Origin: CAZSAA01 sp964604915
GTDB lineage: Bacteria > Patescibacteriota > Patescibacteriia > Patescibacteriales > UBA12465
NCBI GenBank assembly: GCA_964604915.1
Contig: CAZSAA010000018.1
Location: 1-17,543 of the forward strand
DNA length: 17,543 bases
Direction: 5' to 3'
This document shows positions 1 to 5,668 of this stretch, piece by piece. The position numbers and the translations under genes are program-made. Below the pieces are notes generated by a model. That model was not told the origin of the DNA, did no database searches, and saw only the letters and a program-made list of their open reading frames with translations. Every line of letters starts with the position of its first letter. The first letter of the stretch is position 1.

Positions 1-56
1 TAGAACACCAGCCTTCTAAGCTGGTCATGAGGGTTCGATTCCCCCCGGGCGTACCA
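1..56 (+). tRNA. tRNA-Arg (anticodon TCT), 5' end cut by window edge
   Basis: The visible part runs from the D-arm to an encoded CCA end (54-56). The anticodon stem CCAGC/GCTGG (8-12 and 20-24) closes a 7-nt loop with T33 at 14 and anticodon TCT at 15-17, so it reads AGA. A T-loop TTCGATT follows, then the 3' acceptor strand CGGGCGT. The 5' acceptor strand lies outside the window. U34 of this tRNA is the type of position modified by Elp3-family enzymes, and elp3 lies in this window. Confidence 0.93.
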
Positions 57-97
57 AGGGTAGAAAGAAATAATAAAATAATTAAGGATAACCAAAT

Positions 98-229
98 ATG
101 GAAGAAGAAAAGAAAGAAGGATCAGCTTTAGCTGAAGAAGAGATGTTCGGAAGTTGCGATTGCGCTCATTGCCATGAGCATTGTTGCGACGTCCTAGCAG
201 TGAGTGAAGAAGAGGAGAAGGAGGAATAG
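98..229 (+). CDS. 43-aa acidic Cys/His-rich mini-protein, unknown function
   Basis: This ORF sits between tRNA-Arg and tRNA-His with only 41 nt before it and 11 nt after it. It starts ATG at 98 after a possible Shine-Dalgarno AAGGA (84-88, about 9 nt upstream) and ends TAG. The ends of the peptide are almost all Glu/Lys. The centre (residues 20-30) is CDCAHCHEHCC, which packs five Cys and three His into 11 residues. Such density usually means metal binding, as in metallothionein-like peptides, but I do not recognise a family. It probably shares a transcript with the two tRNAs, which ends at the 331-358 terminator. The AT-rich spacer on each side, the SD and the unusual composition favour a real gene; its small size is the main doubt. 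Confidence 0.6.
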   Translation: MEEEKKEGSALAEEEMFGSCDCAHCHEHCCDVLAVSEEEEKEE

Positions 230-240
230 GGGGAAATAAT

Positions 241-312
241 GGTGCCTATGGTTTAATGGTAGAACGACGGGTTGTGGTCCCGTTAGCCTGGGTTCAATTC
301 CCAGTAGGCACC
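241..312 (+). tRNA. tRNA-His (anticodon GTG)
   Basis: The acceptor strands GTGCCTA (242-248) and TAGGCAC (305-311) pair fully. The extra G-1 (241) faces C73 (312), the hallmark of tRNA-His. The anticodon stem ACGGG/CCCGT (267-271 and 279-283) encloses the loop TTGTGGT with anticodon GTG at 274-276. The T-loop is TTCAATT. The 3' CCA is not encoded (CCT follows C73), unlike the neighbouring tRNA-Arg, so it must be added after transcription. Confidence 0.96.
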
Positions 313-330
313 CCTAGAAGAGAATTAAAA

Positions 331-358
331 ATATCCCAGTAAAATGGGGTATTTTTTT
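331..358 (+). terminator. Rho-independent terminator after the tRNA cluster
   Basis: An 8-bp stem ATATCCCA/TGGGGTAT (331-338 and 345-352, one G-T pair) has a 6-nt loop and is followed by a run of T. It lies 19 nt after tRNA-His and would end a tRNA-Arg/mini-ORF/tRNA-His transcript. Confidence 0.85.
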
Positions 359-397
359 GTTAAAAATGAACTACCCCCTAAAGAGAACGTTAACTAA

Positions 398-426
398 TTG
401 ACAAAATATAGTTTATGTGATATAAT
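398..426 (+). promoter_or_regulatory. Perfect consensus sigma-70 promoter
   Basis: TTGACA (398-403), a 17-nt spacer and TATAAT (421-426) match the sigma-70 consensus at every position with the optimal spacing. The expected start of transcription is near 433, giving a leader of about 36 nt before the ATG at 469. Confidence 0.9.
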
Positions 427-468
427 ATTGGCATAGTTCGTTGAAATATTAACTTTTAAAAATATGTC

Positions 469-747
469 ATGGAAGAAAAAGTTCTATCCGCTATTAATGA
501 TTTAAAAGAGTTAACTAAAAAAGATTTTATAACAGCAGAACTAATTACTTTTGAAAAGATTTGTCTTACCGGGCTTAATAAAGAAGAAGTAGCGCTGGCT
601 GTTAAAGAAGTGTTCCCTGAAATTAAACGAATTCCTTCGCCGCCACACGAGATTAATTGGTTTTTAAACGGAAGATTGCTTGTGGCTACGAACATGGGCC
701 AAGATTCGTGGAAATTTAACTGGGATTGGACAAGTGTGGGCTTGTAA
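469..747 (+). CDS. Hypothetical 92-aa soluble protein
   Basis: I do not recognise a family. The protein has no signal peptide or membrane segment. Residues 1-50 look helical and charged, with MEEKVLSAINDLKELTKKDF at the start. The C-terminal third is rich in aromatic residues and Trp (positions 64-92 contain INWF, WKFNWDW). The gene stands alone between a perfect consensus promoter and a strong terminator, so it is a single-gene transcript that should be highly expressed. No clear Shine-Dalgarno precedes the ATG. An overlapping ATG at 464 opens a different frame that soon stops. The helical N-terminal part could be a small partner or nucleic-acid-binding element, but nothing in the sequence proves this. 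Confidence 0.72.
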   Translation: MEEKVLSAINDLKELTKKDFITAELITFEKICLTGLNKEEVALAVKEVFPEIKRIPSPPHEINWFLNGRLLVATNMGQDSWKFNWDWTSVGL

Positions 748-752
748 TAATT

Positions 753-782
753 TGGATCCTTTAAAAGAGGGTCCATTTTTTA
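753..782 (+). terminator. Rho-independent terminator of the 92-aa gene
   Basis: The stem TGGATCCT/AGGGTCCA (753-760 and 768-775, one G-T pair) has a 7-nt loop and is followed by TTTTTT. It starts 6 nt after the stop codon. Confidence 0.88.
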
Positions 783-926
783 TATCAATTTACCAAATAC
801 TCCATCAAAAAAGTTTTCCAACTTTTGCGCTTAGCCACCCAATATTAGCCAAAAAATAGTCCCACAATCAAGGGCTATTTTTGTTTTGGACTAAAATGGG
901 ATACCAGTGATAGCGGCTAGTGGCGG
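783..926. other. Non-coding spacer between convergent units
   Basis: I see no gene on either strand here. There is a weak 7-bp hairpin AAAAGTT/AACTTTT (809-815 and 820-826) and, further on, a strong bidirectional terminator at 853-881. The rest is AT-rich spacer. Confidence 0.5.
853..881. terminator. Bidirectional Rho-independent terminator
   Basis: A 10-bp stem AAAATAGTCC/GGGCTATTTT (853-862 and 872-881, one T-G pair) has a 9-nt loop. Both strands carry T-runs after it. On the minus strand it follows the membrane-protein operon (1722 to 927). Confidence 0.8.
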
Positions 927-1097
927 TTATCTTATAATATTGTTTCTGGCAGCGATAAGATCGATTATCCTGGATGTTGCTTGAGGGCGTTGTCTTTTTT
1001 TGCCTAAGATAATCTTATAGTATGATCCGCAAACCGAAACGTCGTACGAATCATAATGATTCGTGGTACTTGTCTTAAAAGAATTTTCCAAAGTCAT
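927..1097 (-). CDS. Possible 56-aa basic protein, downstream of the membrane-protein gene
   Basis: The upstream gene stops with TAA at 1101-1099 and an ATG follows one base later (1097), as expected for translational coupling by re-initiation. From there the frame gives 56 residues, MTLENSFKTS at the start and a basic, probably helical C-terminal half (GKKRQRPQATSRIIDLIAAR). A longer start at 1127, inside the upstream gene, would add ten Lys/Arg-rich residues, but those lie over an A-run and look less likely. No family is recognised. It ends 46 nt before a good terminator on this strand. The frame could be chance, so confidence is low. Confidence 0.35.
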   Translation of the reverse strand: MTLENSFKTSTTNHYDSYDVSVCGSYYKIILGKKRQRPQATSRIIDLIAARNNIIR

Positions 1098-1098
1098 C

Positions 1099-1722
1099 TT
1101 AACCGATGGCTTTTTTCTTTTTTTCATCGTTCTTGGTGGCTAGGCTTCCGGTTGTTATCGCTATCAGGAAGATTGACAGGGAAAAGAAGAAAAACATTTC
1201 GAAAATGCCAGACATGCCGAAGAGGAAAAGGGTGATGATGGAGCCTCCGGCCGTTATCAGCAGCCAGCGGAGGGAGTATATTGATAGTCTTTTTTCGATA
1301 AAGGCCAGGTATCTAGAGAAGATAAACAGCGAGGTGAGCAGGAAGGCGCCGAACAATACGGCAAATAGGCCGTGGAGATTAAAGTAGAATAATTTATTCT
1401 CTAATTCCTGTTGCAGTGGTTCGCTATCGACCGTCGGCGTTACGACAGCCAGGATGAGGAAAAAGAGGGGGAGATAGAGGAGGCGATAGGCTTTTTTACT
1501 TCTAAACTCTAATTTCCTATAAATATTATATATCGCGGTAAGCAGCAATCCAGCCGTAATTACTCCCCAAGCGATAAATCCCGCCCGGTGCCCGAACCAA
1601 TTGCCTATCATGCTGAAGGTATATTGGAAGGGGGACTTTTTTAAGTCGAAAGTCAGGGTGTATGCTGGTACCATTATCAGGGAAAATAGGATTAATGATT
1701 GGCTGAACTTTTCTTTAGTCAT
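1099..1722 (-). CDS. Six-helix integral membrane protein, DUF998-like
   Basis: The 207-residue protein is almost all membrane. Predicted helices lie near residues 8-25, 47-67, 78-97, 112-137, 150-170 and 172-192, followed by a short Lys-rich tail on the cytoplasmic side. A conserved-looking FSMIGNWFGHRAGFIAW stretch (36-52) between helices 1 and 2 recalls the DUF998 family, whose biochemical role is unknown; the assignment is tentative. It is transcribed away from the flavodoxin-fold reductase gene, from a promoter at 1791-1819 that leaves a leader of about 60 nt. A small ORF may be coupled to its stop codon. Confidence 0.8.
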   Translation of the reverse strand: MTKEKFSQSLILFSLIMVPAYTLTFDLKKSPFQYTFSMIGNWFGHRAGFIAWGVITAGLLLTAIYNIYRKLEFRSKKAYRLLYLPLFFLILAVVTPTVDSEPLQQELENKLFYFNLHGLFAVLFGAFLLTSLFIFSRYLAFIEKRLSIYSLRWLLITAGGSIITLFLFGMSGIFEMFFFFSLSIFLIAITTGSLATKNDEKKKKAIG

Positions 1723-1790
1723 ACTTTCAGTCTACTAAATATCTTGGTAAGAGGAAAGTCGAGAGAGGAAAAACAACCATTTTTCATCCT

Positions 1791-1819
1791 TTTATACTAT
1801 CAATCCCGACCGCAGCCAA
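1791..1819 (-). promoter_or_regulatory. Promoter of the membrane-protein gene
   Basis: On the minus strand TTGGCT (1819-1814), a 17-nt spacer and TATAAA (1796-1791) form a good sigma-70 promoter. The -35 box abuts the region used by the divergent promoter at 1833-1841. Confidence 0.6.
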
Positions 1820-1832
1820 GTTTTTTCTGATA

Positions 1833-1841
1833 TGATATAAT
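1833..1841 (+). promoter_or_regulatory. Extended -10 promoter of the flavodoxin-fold reductase
   Basis: TGATATAAT contains a perfect -10 box (1836-1841) with the extended TGn element. No good -35 is seen at 1813-1818, which fits an extended -10 promoter. Transcription would start near 1848, about 25 nt before the ATG. Confidence 0.65.
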
Positions 1842-1872
1842 ATTCTGACAATAAAATGAATGTATAAATGTT

Positions 1873-2448
1873 ATGAAGACTTTGGTAATATATGCTCATC
1901 CTAGCCACACTGGCCACCATGGACACTTTTTAGCTCTTTGCGAGCAATATTTTAAGGAAAACAATCTAGATTTCGAGATATTGGATCTCTATCAAGATTC
2001 ATATGATCCCCGTCTCAAGGCGGAGGAACTAAATGCTAAGGATCATCAGGCCCAGGGAGAGATAAAGATATATCAAGAAAAGATCATCGCGGCAGACAAG
2101 TTGGTATTCATATATCCCACCTGGTGGCAGGGGACGCCAGCGATACTTAAGGGATTTTTCGACCGAGTCTTGTCTTCCCACTTCGGCTTCCGCTATCGGC
2201 GGGGGATACCGATTGGACTGCTCAAAGGAAAGCGAGCGGCGGTCTTTTCGGCGAGCGGTGCCCCCCGCTGGTATAATCTCCTAATCCTCCGTGACCGGTC
2301 TTTGCGTACAGTAACTCATCACACCTTGAGGTTTTGTGGTATAAAATGTAAGGGCTTCTCTATCGGTTCGGCTCGTAAGTTTAGCGACCGCGCCAAGGCA
2401 AAAATTGCTTCCCGTCAACGCCAGGCCATGAAGTACCTCTATCGCTAG
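1873..2448 (+). CDS. Flavodoxin-fold NAD(P)H dehydrogenase (quinone)-type flavoprotein
   Basis: At 191 residues this fits the Flavodoxin_2/NQO1-MdaB family, cytoplasmic FMN or FAD enzymes that use NAD(P)H to reduce quinones, nitro compounds or other acceptors by two electrons. The N-terminal strand MKTLVIYAHPSHTGHHGHFL (1-20) is the phosphate-binding loop region, with the family's YAHP motif at 7-10. YPTWWQGTPAILKGFFDRVL (81-100) is the flavin-ring-binding signature. FSASGAPRWY (125-134) is the next conserved strand and loop. The C-terminal part is very basic. There is no signal peptide and no clear Shine-Dalgarno. The gene has its own promoter and is divergent from a membrane protein. The true acceptor cannot be read from sequence. 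Confidence 0.88.
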   Translation: MKTLVIYAHPSHTGHHGHFLALCEQYFKENNLDFEILDLYQDSYDPRLKAEELNAKDHQAQGEIKIYQEKIIAADKLVFIYPTWWQGTPAILKGFFDRVLSSHFGFRYRRGIPIGLLKGKRAAVFSASGAPRWYNLLILRDRSLRTVTHHTLRFCGIKCKGFSIGSARKFSDRAKAKIASRQRQAMKYLYR

Positions 2449-2464
2449 TATTATCAAGAATAGA

Positions 2465-2493
2465 TTTCTTTGCTATCATATATAGGCTATAAA
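2465..2493 (+). promoter_or_regulatory. Weak candidate promoter for the yceI-like/glgP pair
   Basis: TATAAA (2488-2493) is a five-of-six -10 box. The hexamer 17 nt upstream (TTTCTT, 2465-2470) is a poor -35. Transcription would start about 8 nt before the ATG at 2508. Confidence 0.35.
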
Positions 2494-2507
2494 TTAACTT
2501 AAAACTT

Positions 2508-3185
2508 ATGAATAAATATATTACATACGTCATAATATTTGTCATTGTTGTTGCGGGCGGCTGGATGCTCCTGCGTGGCAATGGCCAGGATGGCGGCTTT
2601 ACACCCAACACCGTCGCCGAGGAGACTACCAATGAGGCTCTCTCTGACGGCAGTTATGAGATTCGGGCTGGTAGCGACCTGCAATGGATGGGTAAGAAGA
2701 CCTTGATCGCTAATTACGAAGACTATGGAAAAGTAGAAATCAAGGAAGGGAATTTTCAAATCAACCAAGGCGATATAGTTTCGGGGCGGATAGTCTTAGA
2801 TATGACCAGCATCAGCACAGACAGGACGGGCAAGGACGATGGCGCTGGCGGTGATATGCTTTCCAATCATCTCAAATCCGATGATTTTTTCGCGGTGGAA
2901 CGATTTCCGGAAGCGGTCTTTGTCATTAATCAGGCAAGCAGCACAGAAGAAGGAATTTATAATGTCAATGGCAGCTTGACGGTCAAGGATATCAGTAAAC
3001 CGGTTAGTTTCCAGGCATATTCATATCAGAGTAATGGCCAGGACATGCTCAAGGCGGAATTCGGTGTCGACCGGACTCAGTGGGATATAAAATATGGGTC
3101 GAACAAGTTCTTCTCCGATCTAGCTGATCGGGCAATTGATGATACTATCTATCTTTCTTTCGACTTGGCGGTATATAAGGAATAA
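2508..3185 (+). CDS. Membrane-anchored YceI-like family protein
   Basis: Residues 5-22 form one hydrophobic helix with no cleavage site, so the protein is probably anchored with its domain outside the membrane. The domain starts with GSDLQWMGKKTLIANYEDYG and includes GDIVSGRIVLDMTSISTD. It continues through HLKSDDFFAVERFPEAVFVI and the later strand YNVNGSLTVKDISKPVSF. These are the order and motifs of the YceI beta-barrel, which binds polyisoprenoids or other long lipids. The C-terminal half (FGVDRTQWDIKYGS) is also typical. The 225-residue length is that of a YceI domain plus an anchor. The stop is 2 nt from the next start, and that gene's Shine-Dalgarno lies over this gene's last codons, so the two are one operon. 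Its ligand is unknown. Confidence 0.9.
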   Translation: MNKYITYVIIFVIVVAGGWMLLRGNGQDGGFTPNTVAEETTNEALSDGSYEIRAGSDLQWMGKKTLIANYEDYGKVEIKEGNFQINQGDIVSGRIVLDMTSISTDRTGKDDGAGGDMLSNHLKSDDFFAVERFPEAVFVINQASSTEEGIYNVNGSLTVKDISKPVSFQAYSYQSNGQDMLKAEFGVDRTQWDIKYGSNKFFSDLADRAIDDTIYLSFDLAVYKE

Positions 3186-3187
3186 TC

Positions 3188-4876
3188 ATGGATAAATTAG
3201 ACTACAAAGTTGCCTATCTAAGCATGGAGATAGGCCTGGAGGACCGTGTACGCAGCTATGCTGGTGGTCTTGGTGTCTTGGCGGGTGATATCTTGAAATC
3301 GGCGGCTGACCTAGGCTACCCGATGGTAGGGGTGACTATGCTGAGCGATAAAGGATACTTTGACCAGGAGATAATCGATGGCCGCCAAGTATCTTTTCCG
3401 GAGAGTGACTATGATTTTACCGGGCTCAAGAAGTTATCGGACACAATCAGCGTAGAGATAGGTAGTGAGATGGTCGAGGTTGGCGCCTGGGAATATTTGA
3501 TCAAGGGCATCGGTGGTGGAATTGTTCCGGTATATTTCCTGGACACCTCCCGCCCAGCCAATAGTGCCCAGAATAGGCTAATAACCAGCTTCCTCTATGG
3601 CGGCGATATCGACTATCGCTTGCGCCAAGAAATAGTGCTGGGCATCGGTGGCATTAAGCTATTAGAGAAGTTAGGGTATGACCCAAAGAAGTTTCACCTT
3701 AATGAAGGACATAATAGCTTAGCCGCGGCATACCTGTTGTCGCAATCTAAAGCCAGCACCTGGGAAAAGGGGGTGGCGGCAATAAAGGAAAAAATCGTCT
3801 TCACTAATCATACGCCGATAAGAGCAGGCAATGATAGCTTCCGTCTTGAGGATATGGTTGCCCATTGCCCTTCCCTCAAGGATATATTGGTTCATTTTGC
3901 CGATCCGCAGGATAGGGTGGATATGACTTTCATGGGAATGTCCCTATCTGGCTTCATCAGCGGCGTTTCCCGGCCACATCAACGTATTTTGCGCCAGATG
4001 TATCCAGATTTCCGTATCGCTAGCATCAATAATGGTATCAATGCCAATTACTGGACTAATCCCGCTTTAGCGACAGTATTTGATCATTACCTTGGGCAGT
4101 GGCGGGAGGATAATAGTCGCTTGAAGGAAGTTAGGCGCATCCCCCTGGCGGAGTTAGCGTCAGCGCATGCTTTGGCTAAACGATCCCTCATCTCCCATAC
4201 TGAAGAGGTTACAGGGATAGAGTTGTCCGAGACTGCCTTTACCATTGGTTTCGCTCGCCGGTTCGCGCCCTATAAGCGTTCAGCGATGCTTCTGTCTGAC
4301 ATGGATCATCTCCTTAGAATACATAAGAATTTCCCTTTGCAAATAATATATTCCGGCAAGGCGCATCCTAGAGACGATAGTGGACAAGATATCATCGCAG
4401 AAATATTGGAAAAAGCCGAAAAACATCAGGCGGAAATCAGGATCATCTTTTTGGAAGACTATGATTTGTCATTATCTAGGCTGATGGCCGCTGGCTGCGA
4501 TCTCTGGCTCAACAATCCCCTACCGTACCTCGAAGCTTCCGGCACGAGCGGTATGAAGGCGGCGGTAAATGGAGTGCCGCAATTAAGTACCAAGGATGGT
4601 TGGTGGGTGGATGGCTATAGGCGTCGCAAGACTGGCTGGTCATTCGGACGAGCCAGGGTCTCTTCGGAGAGTGCGGCTGACCCGCTATATCAGAAAAGCA
4701 TCCAAGTGGATGCCCCTGAGCTATATGATACCTTGGAAAAGAAGATATTGCCCATGTTCTATCGCCATCCGAAGAAATGGCAACGGTTGATGCGGTTGGT
4801 GATAGCGATAAATGGTTGTCGGTTCAGTTCCCAAAACACCGTGAAAGATTATATTAAACAAGCCTACGATTCGTAA
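3188..4876 (+). CDS. glgP: Alpha-glucan (glycogen/starch) phosphorylase, short GT35 form
   Basis: This cytoplasmic enzyme removes glucose from the non-reducing end of alpha-1,4-glucans as glucose-1-phosphate, using PLP. It has the N-terminal YLSMEIGLEDRVRSYAGGLG block (10-29) with the family's AGGLG turn. FHLNEGH and NHTPIRAGND come later. The PLP region is LEASGTSGMKAAVNG, in which K457 is the expected Schiff-base lysine (usual form EASGTSNMKFMLNG). The 562 residues match the short bacterial/archaeal branch, not the roughly 800-residue MalP/E. coli GlgP type. Shine-Dalgarno AAGGAA (3177-3182) sits over the end of the yceI-like gene. The product could feed the phosphohexomutase encoded at 5669-7030. 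Confidence 0.94.
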   Translation: MDKLDYKVAYLSMEIGLEDRVRSYAGGLGVLAGDILKSAADLGYPMVGVTMLSDKGYFDQEIIDGRQVSFPESDYDFTGLKKLSDTISVEIGSEMVEVGAWEYLIKGIGGGIVPVYFLDTSRPANSAQNRLITSFLYGGDIDYRLRQEIVLGIGGIKLLEKLGYDPKKFHLNEGHNSLAAAYLLSQSKASTWEKGVAAIKEKIVFTNHTPIRAGNDSFRLEDMVAHCPSLKDILVHFADPQDRVDMTFMGMSLSGFISGVSRPHQRILRQMYPDFRIASINNGINANYWTNPALATVFDHYLGQWREDNSRLKEVRRIPLAELASAHALAKRSLISHTEEVTGIELSETAFTIGFARRFAPYKRSAMLLSDMDHLLRIHKNFPLQIIYSGKAHPRDDSGQDIIAEILEKAEKHQAEIRIIFLEDYDLSLSRLMAAGCDLWLNNPLPYLEASGTSGMKAAVNGVPQLSTKDGWWVDGYRRRKTGWSFGRARVSSESAADPLYQKSIQVDAPELYDTLEKKILPMFYRHPKKWQRLMRLVIAINGCRFSSQNTVKDYIKQAYDS

Positions 4877-4886
4877 TCGCGTTCTA

Positions 4887-4895
4887 TGGTAAAAT
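4887..4895 (+). promoter_or_regulatory. Extended -10 promoter candidate
   Basis: TGGTAAAAT is an extended -10 (TGn plus TAAAAT). No good -35 is seen. It lies just after the glgP stop and 14 nt before the next ATG, whose Shine-Dalgarno GGAG is at 4902-4905. Confidence 0.45.
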
Positions 4896-4909
4896 CATAG
4901 TGGAGCCAT

Positions 4910-5608
4910 ATGAGTAAGCGTCCGAACACAACTCGCGTCTGCCTTTATCTTTTTGCCTTGAATCTTGTCTTGATATTCTTCCTGTTTTTCGGTCAGCAAT
5001 TTAACCTGTTTATCCCTGGTCTCGGTCCCGCCCACCTATTTCTGATGATCCTGCTAGTGTTCTTTACCTGCTTCGCCTTGTTTGTTTCCTTTATTGAAGC
5101 GGAGACTCATGCTGAGGCGATTGCGGCCATGGAAGACCGCCTGACCGACAGTTTCAAATATATTGGGAAGATTAATTTGTTGACCGAAGAGTTTAAGGAC
5201 ATTTTTGTCCCTAAGAAAGAATTTCCAGACACTAAGTTGGAATTCAAGCGGGTGATAAAAGATTATGCCGAGCGGACCTTGGCGATATCGCGCCAGAAGT
5301 GGGTGGCGATAAGAATAATTGATTCTAAGGGGCTTAATACGGCTGCCGAATATTGGACGCGCGATCCTAGCTCGAAAGTAAATTTTAATAATAAGGATAT
5401 CGTAAGTGGCCGTTGTGATTGTCATGTCATATCCACTCCTACCGAAAACCTCCAGCTCAAAGCTTATTGCTTGTTACCTCTTAAGGTGAAGGAAAAAGAA
5501 AAGGCATCCTTCATCCTGTCTATGCTTGGTCAGTTGGAAATGATAATGGCAATAATCTCACATGACGGAAATCAAGCCCATGCGCATAAAAAGAAAAAGA
5601 GCCGTTGA
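4910..5608 (+). CDS. Membrane protein with two N-terminal helices and a cytoplasmic domain, unknown function
   Basis: Two hydrophobic helices (about 10-28 and 38-62) form a short hairpin in the membrane. They are followed by a charged, helical linker (65-125) and a soluble domain (about 128-218). That domain has alternating strands, such as KWVAIRIIDS at 130-139 and YCLLPLKVKE at 186-195, with a Cys pair in GRCDCHVIS (167-175). The order helix, strand, loop, strand, helix is like a small GAF/PAS-type sensor, but no sequence motif proves this. The last residues are very Lys-rich (HKKKKSR). The stop codon lies in the loop of the terminator at 5593-5623. It follows glgP after 33 nt and may also be read from its own weak promoter. 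Confidence 0.78.
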   Translation: MSKRPNTTRVCLYLFALNLVLIFFLFFGQQFNLFIPGLGPAHLFLMILLVFFTCFALFVSFIEAETHAEAIAAMEDRLTDSFKYIGKINLLTEEFKDIFVPKKEFPDTKLEFKRVIKDYAERTLAISRQKWVAIRIIDSKGLNTAAEYWTRDPSSKVNFNNKDIVSGRCDCHVISTPTENLQLKAYCLLPLKVKEKEKASFILSMLGQLEMIMAIISHDGNQAHAHKKKKSR

Positions 5609-5623
5609 AGATGGCTCTTTTTC
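5593..5623. terminator. Bidirectional terminator between convergent genes
   Basis: An 11-bp perfect stem GAAAAAGAGCC/GGCTCTTTTTC (5593-5603 and 5613-5623) has a 9-nt loop that contains the TGA of the upstream gene (5606-5608). T-runs occur on both strands, so it can end both convergent operons. Confidence 0.9.
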
Positions 5624-5668
5624 TTTATCTATCTTCTTATCGCATGCCTCATATCTTTTTATTTCCGG

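Noticed and set aside
4881..4900. Small inverted repeat CTATG/CATAG as an operator
   Set aside because: Only 5 bp long with a 7-nt centre that contains the -10 box; such short repeats are expected by chance in 17.5 kb.
5606..5608. UGA recoded as Gly (as in Gracilibacteria/SR1)
   Set aside because: UGA ends several genes at natural positions (here in a terminator loop, and at the ATGA overlaps of folD and recQ). No conserved protein needs readthrough of UGA.
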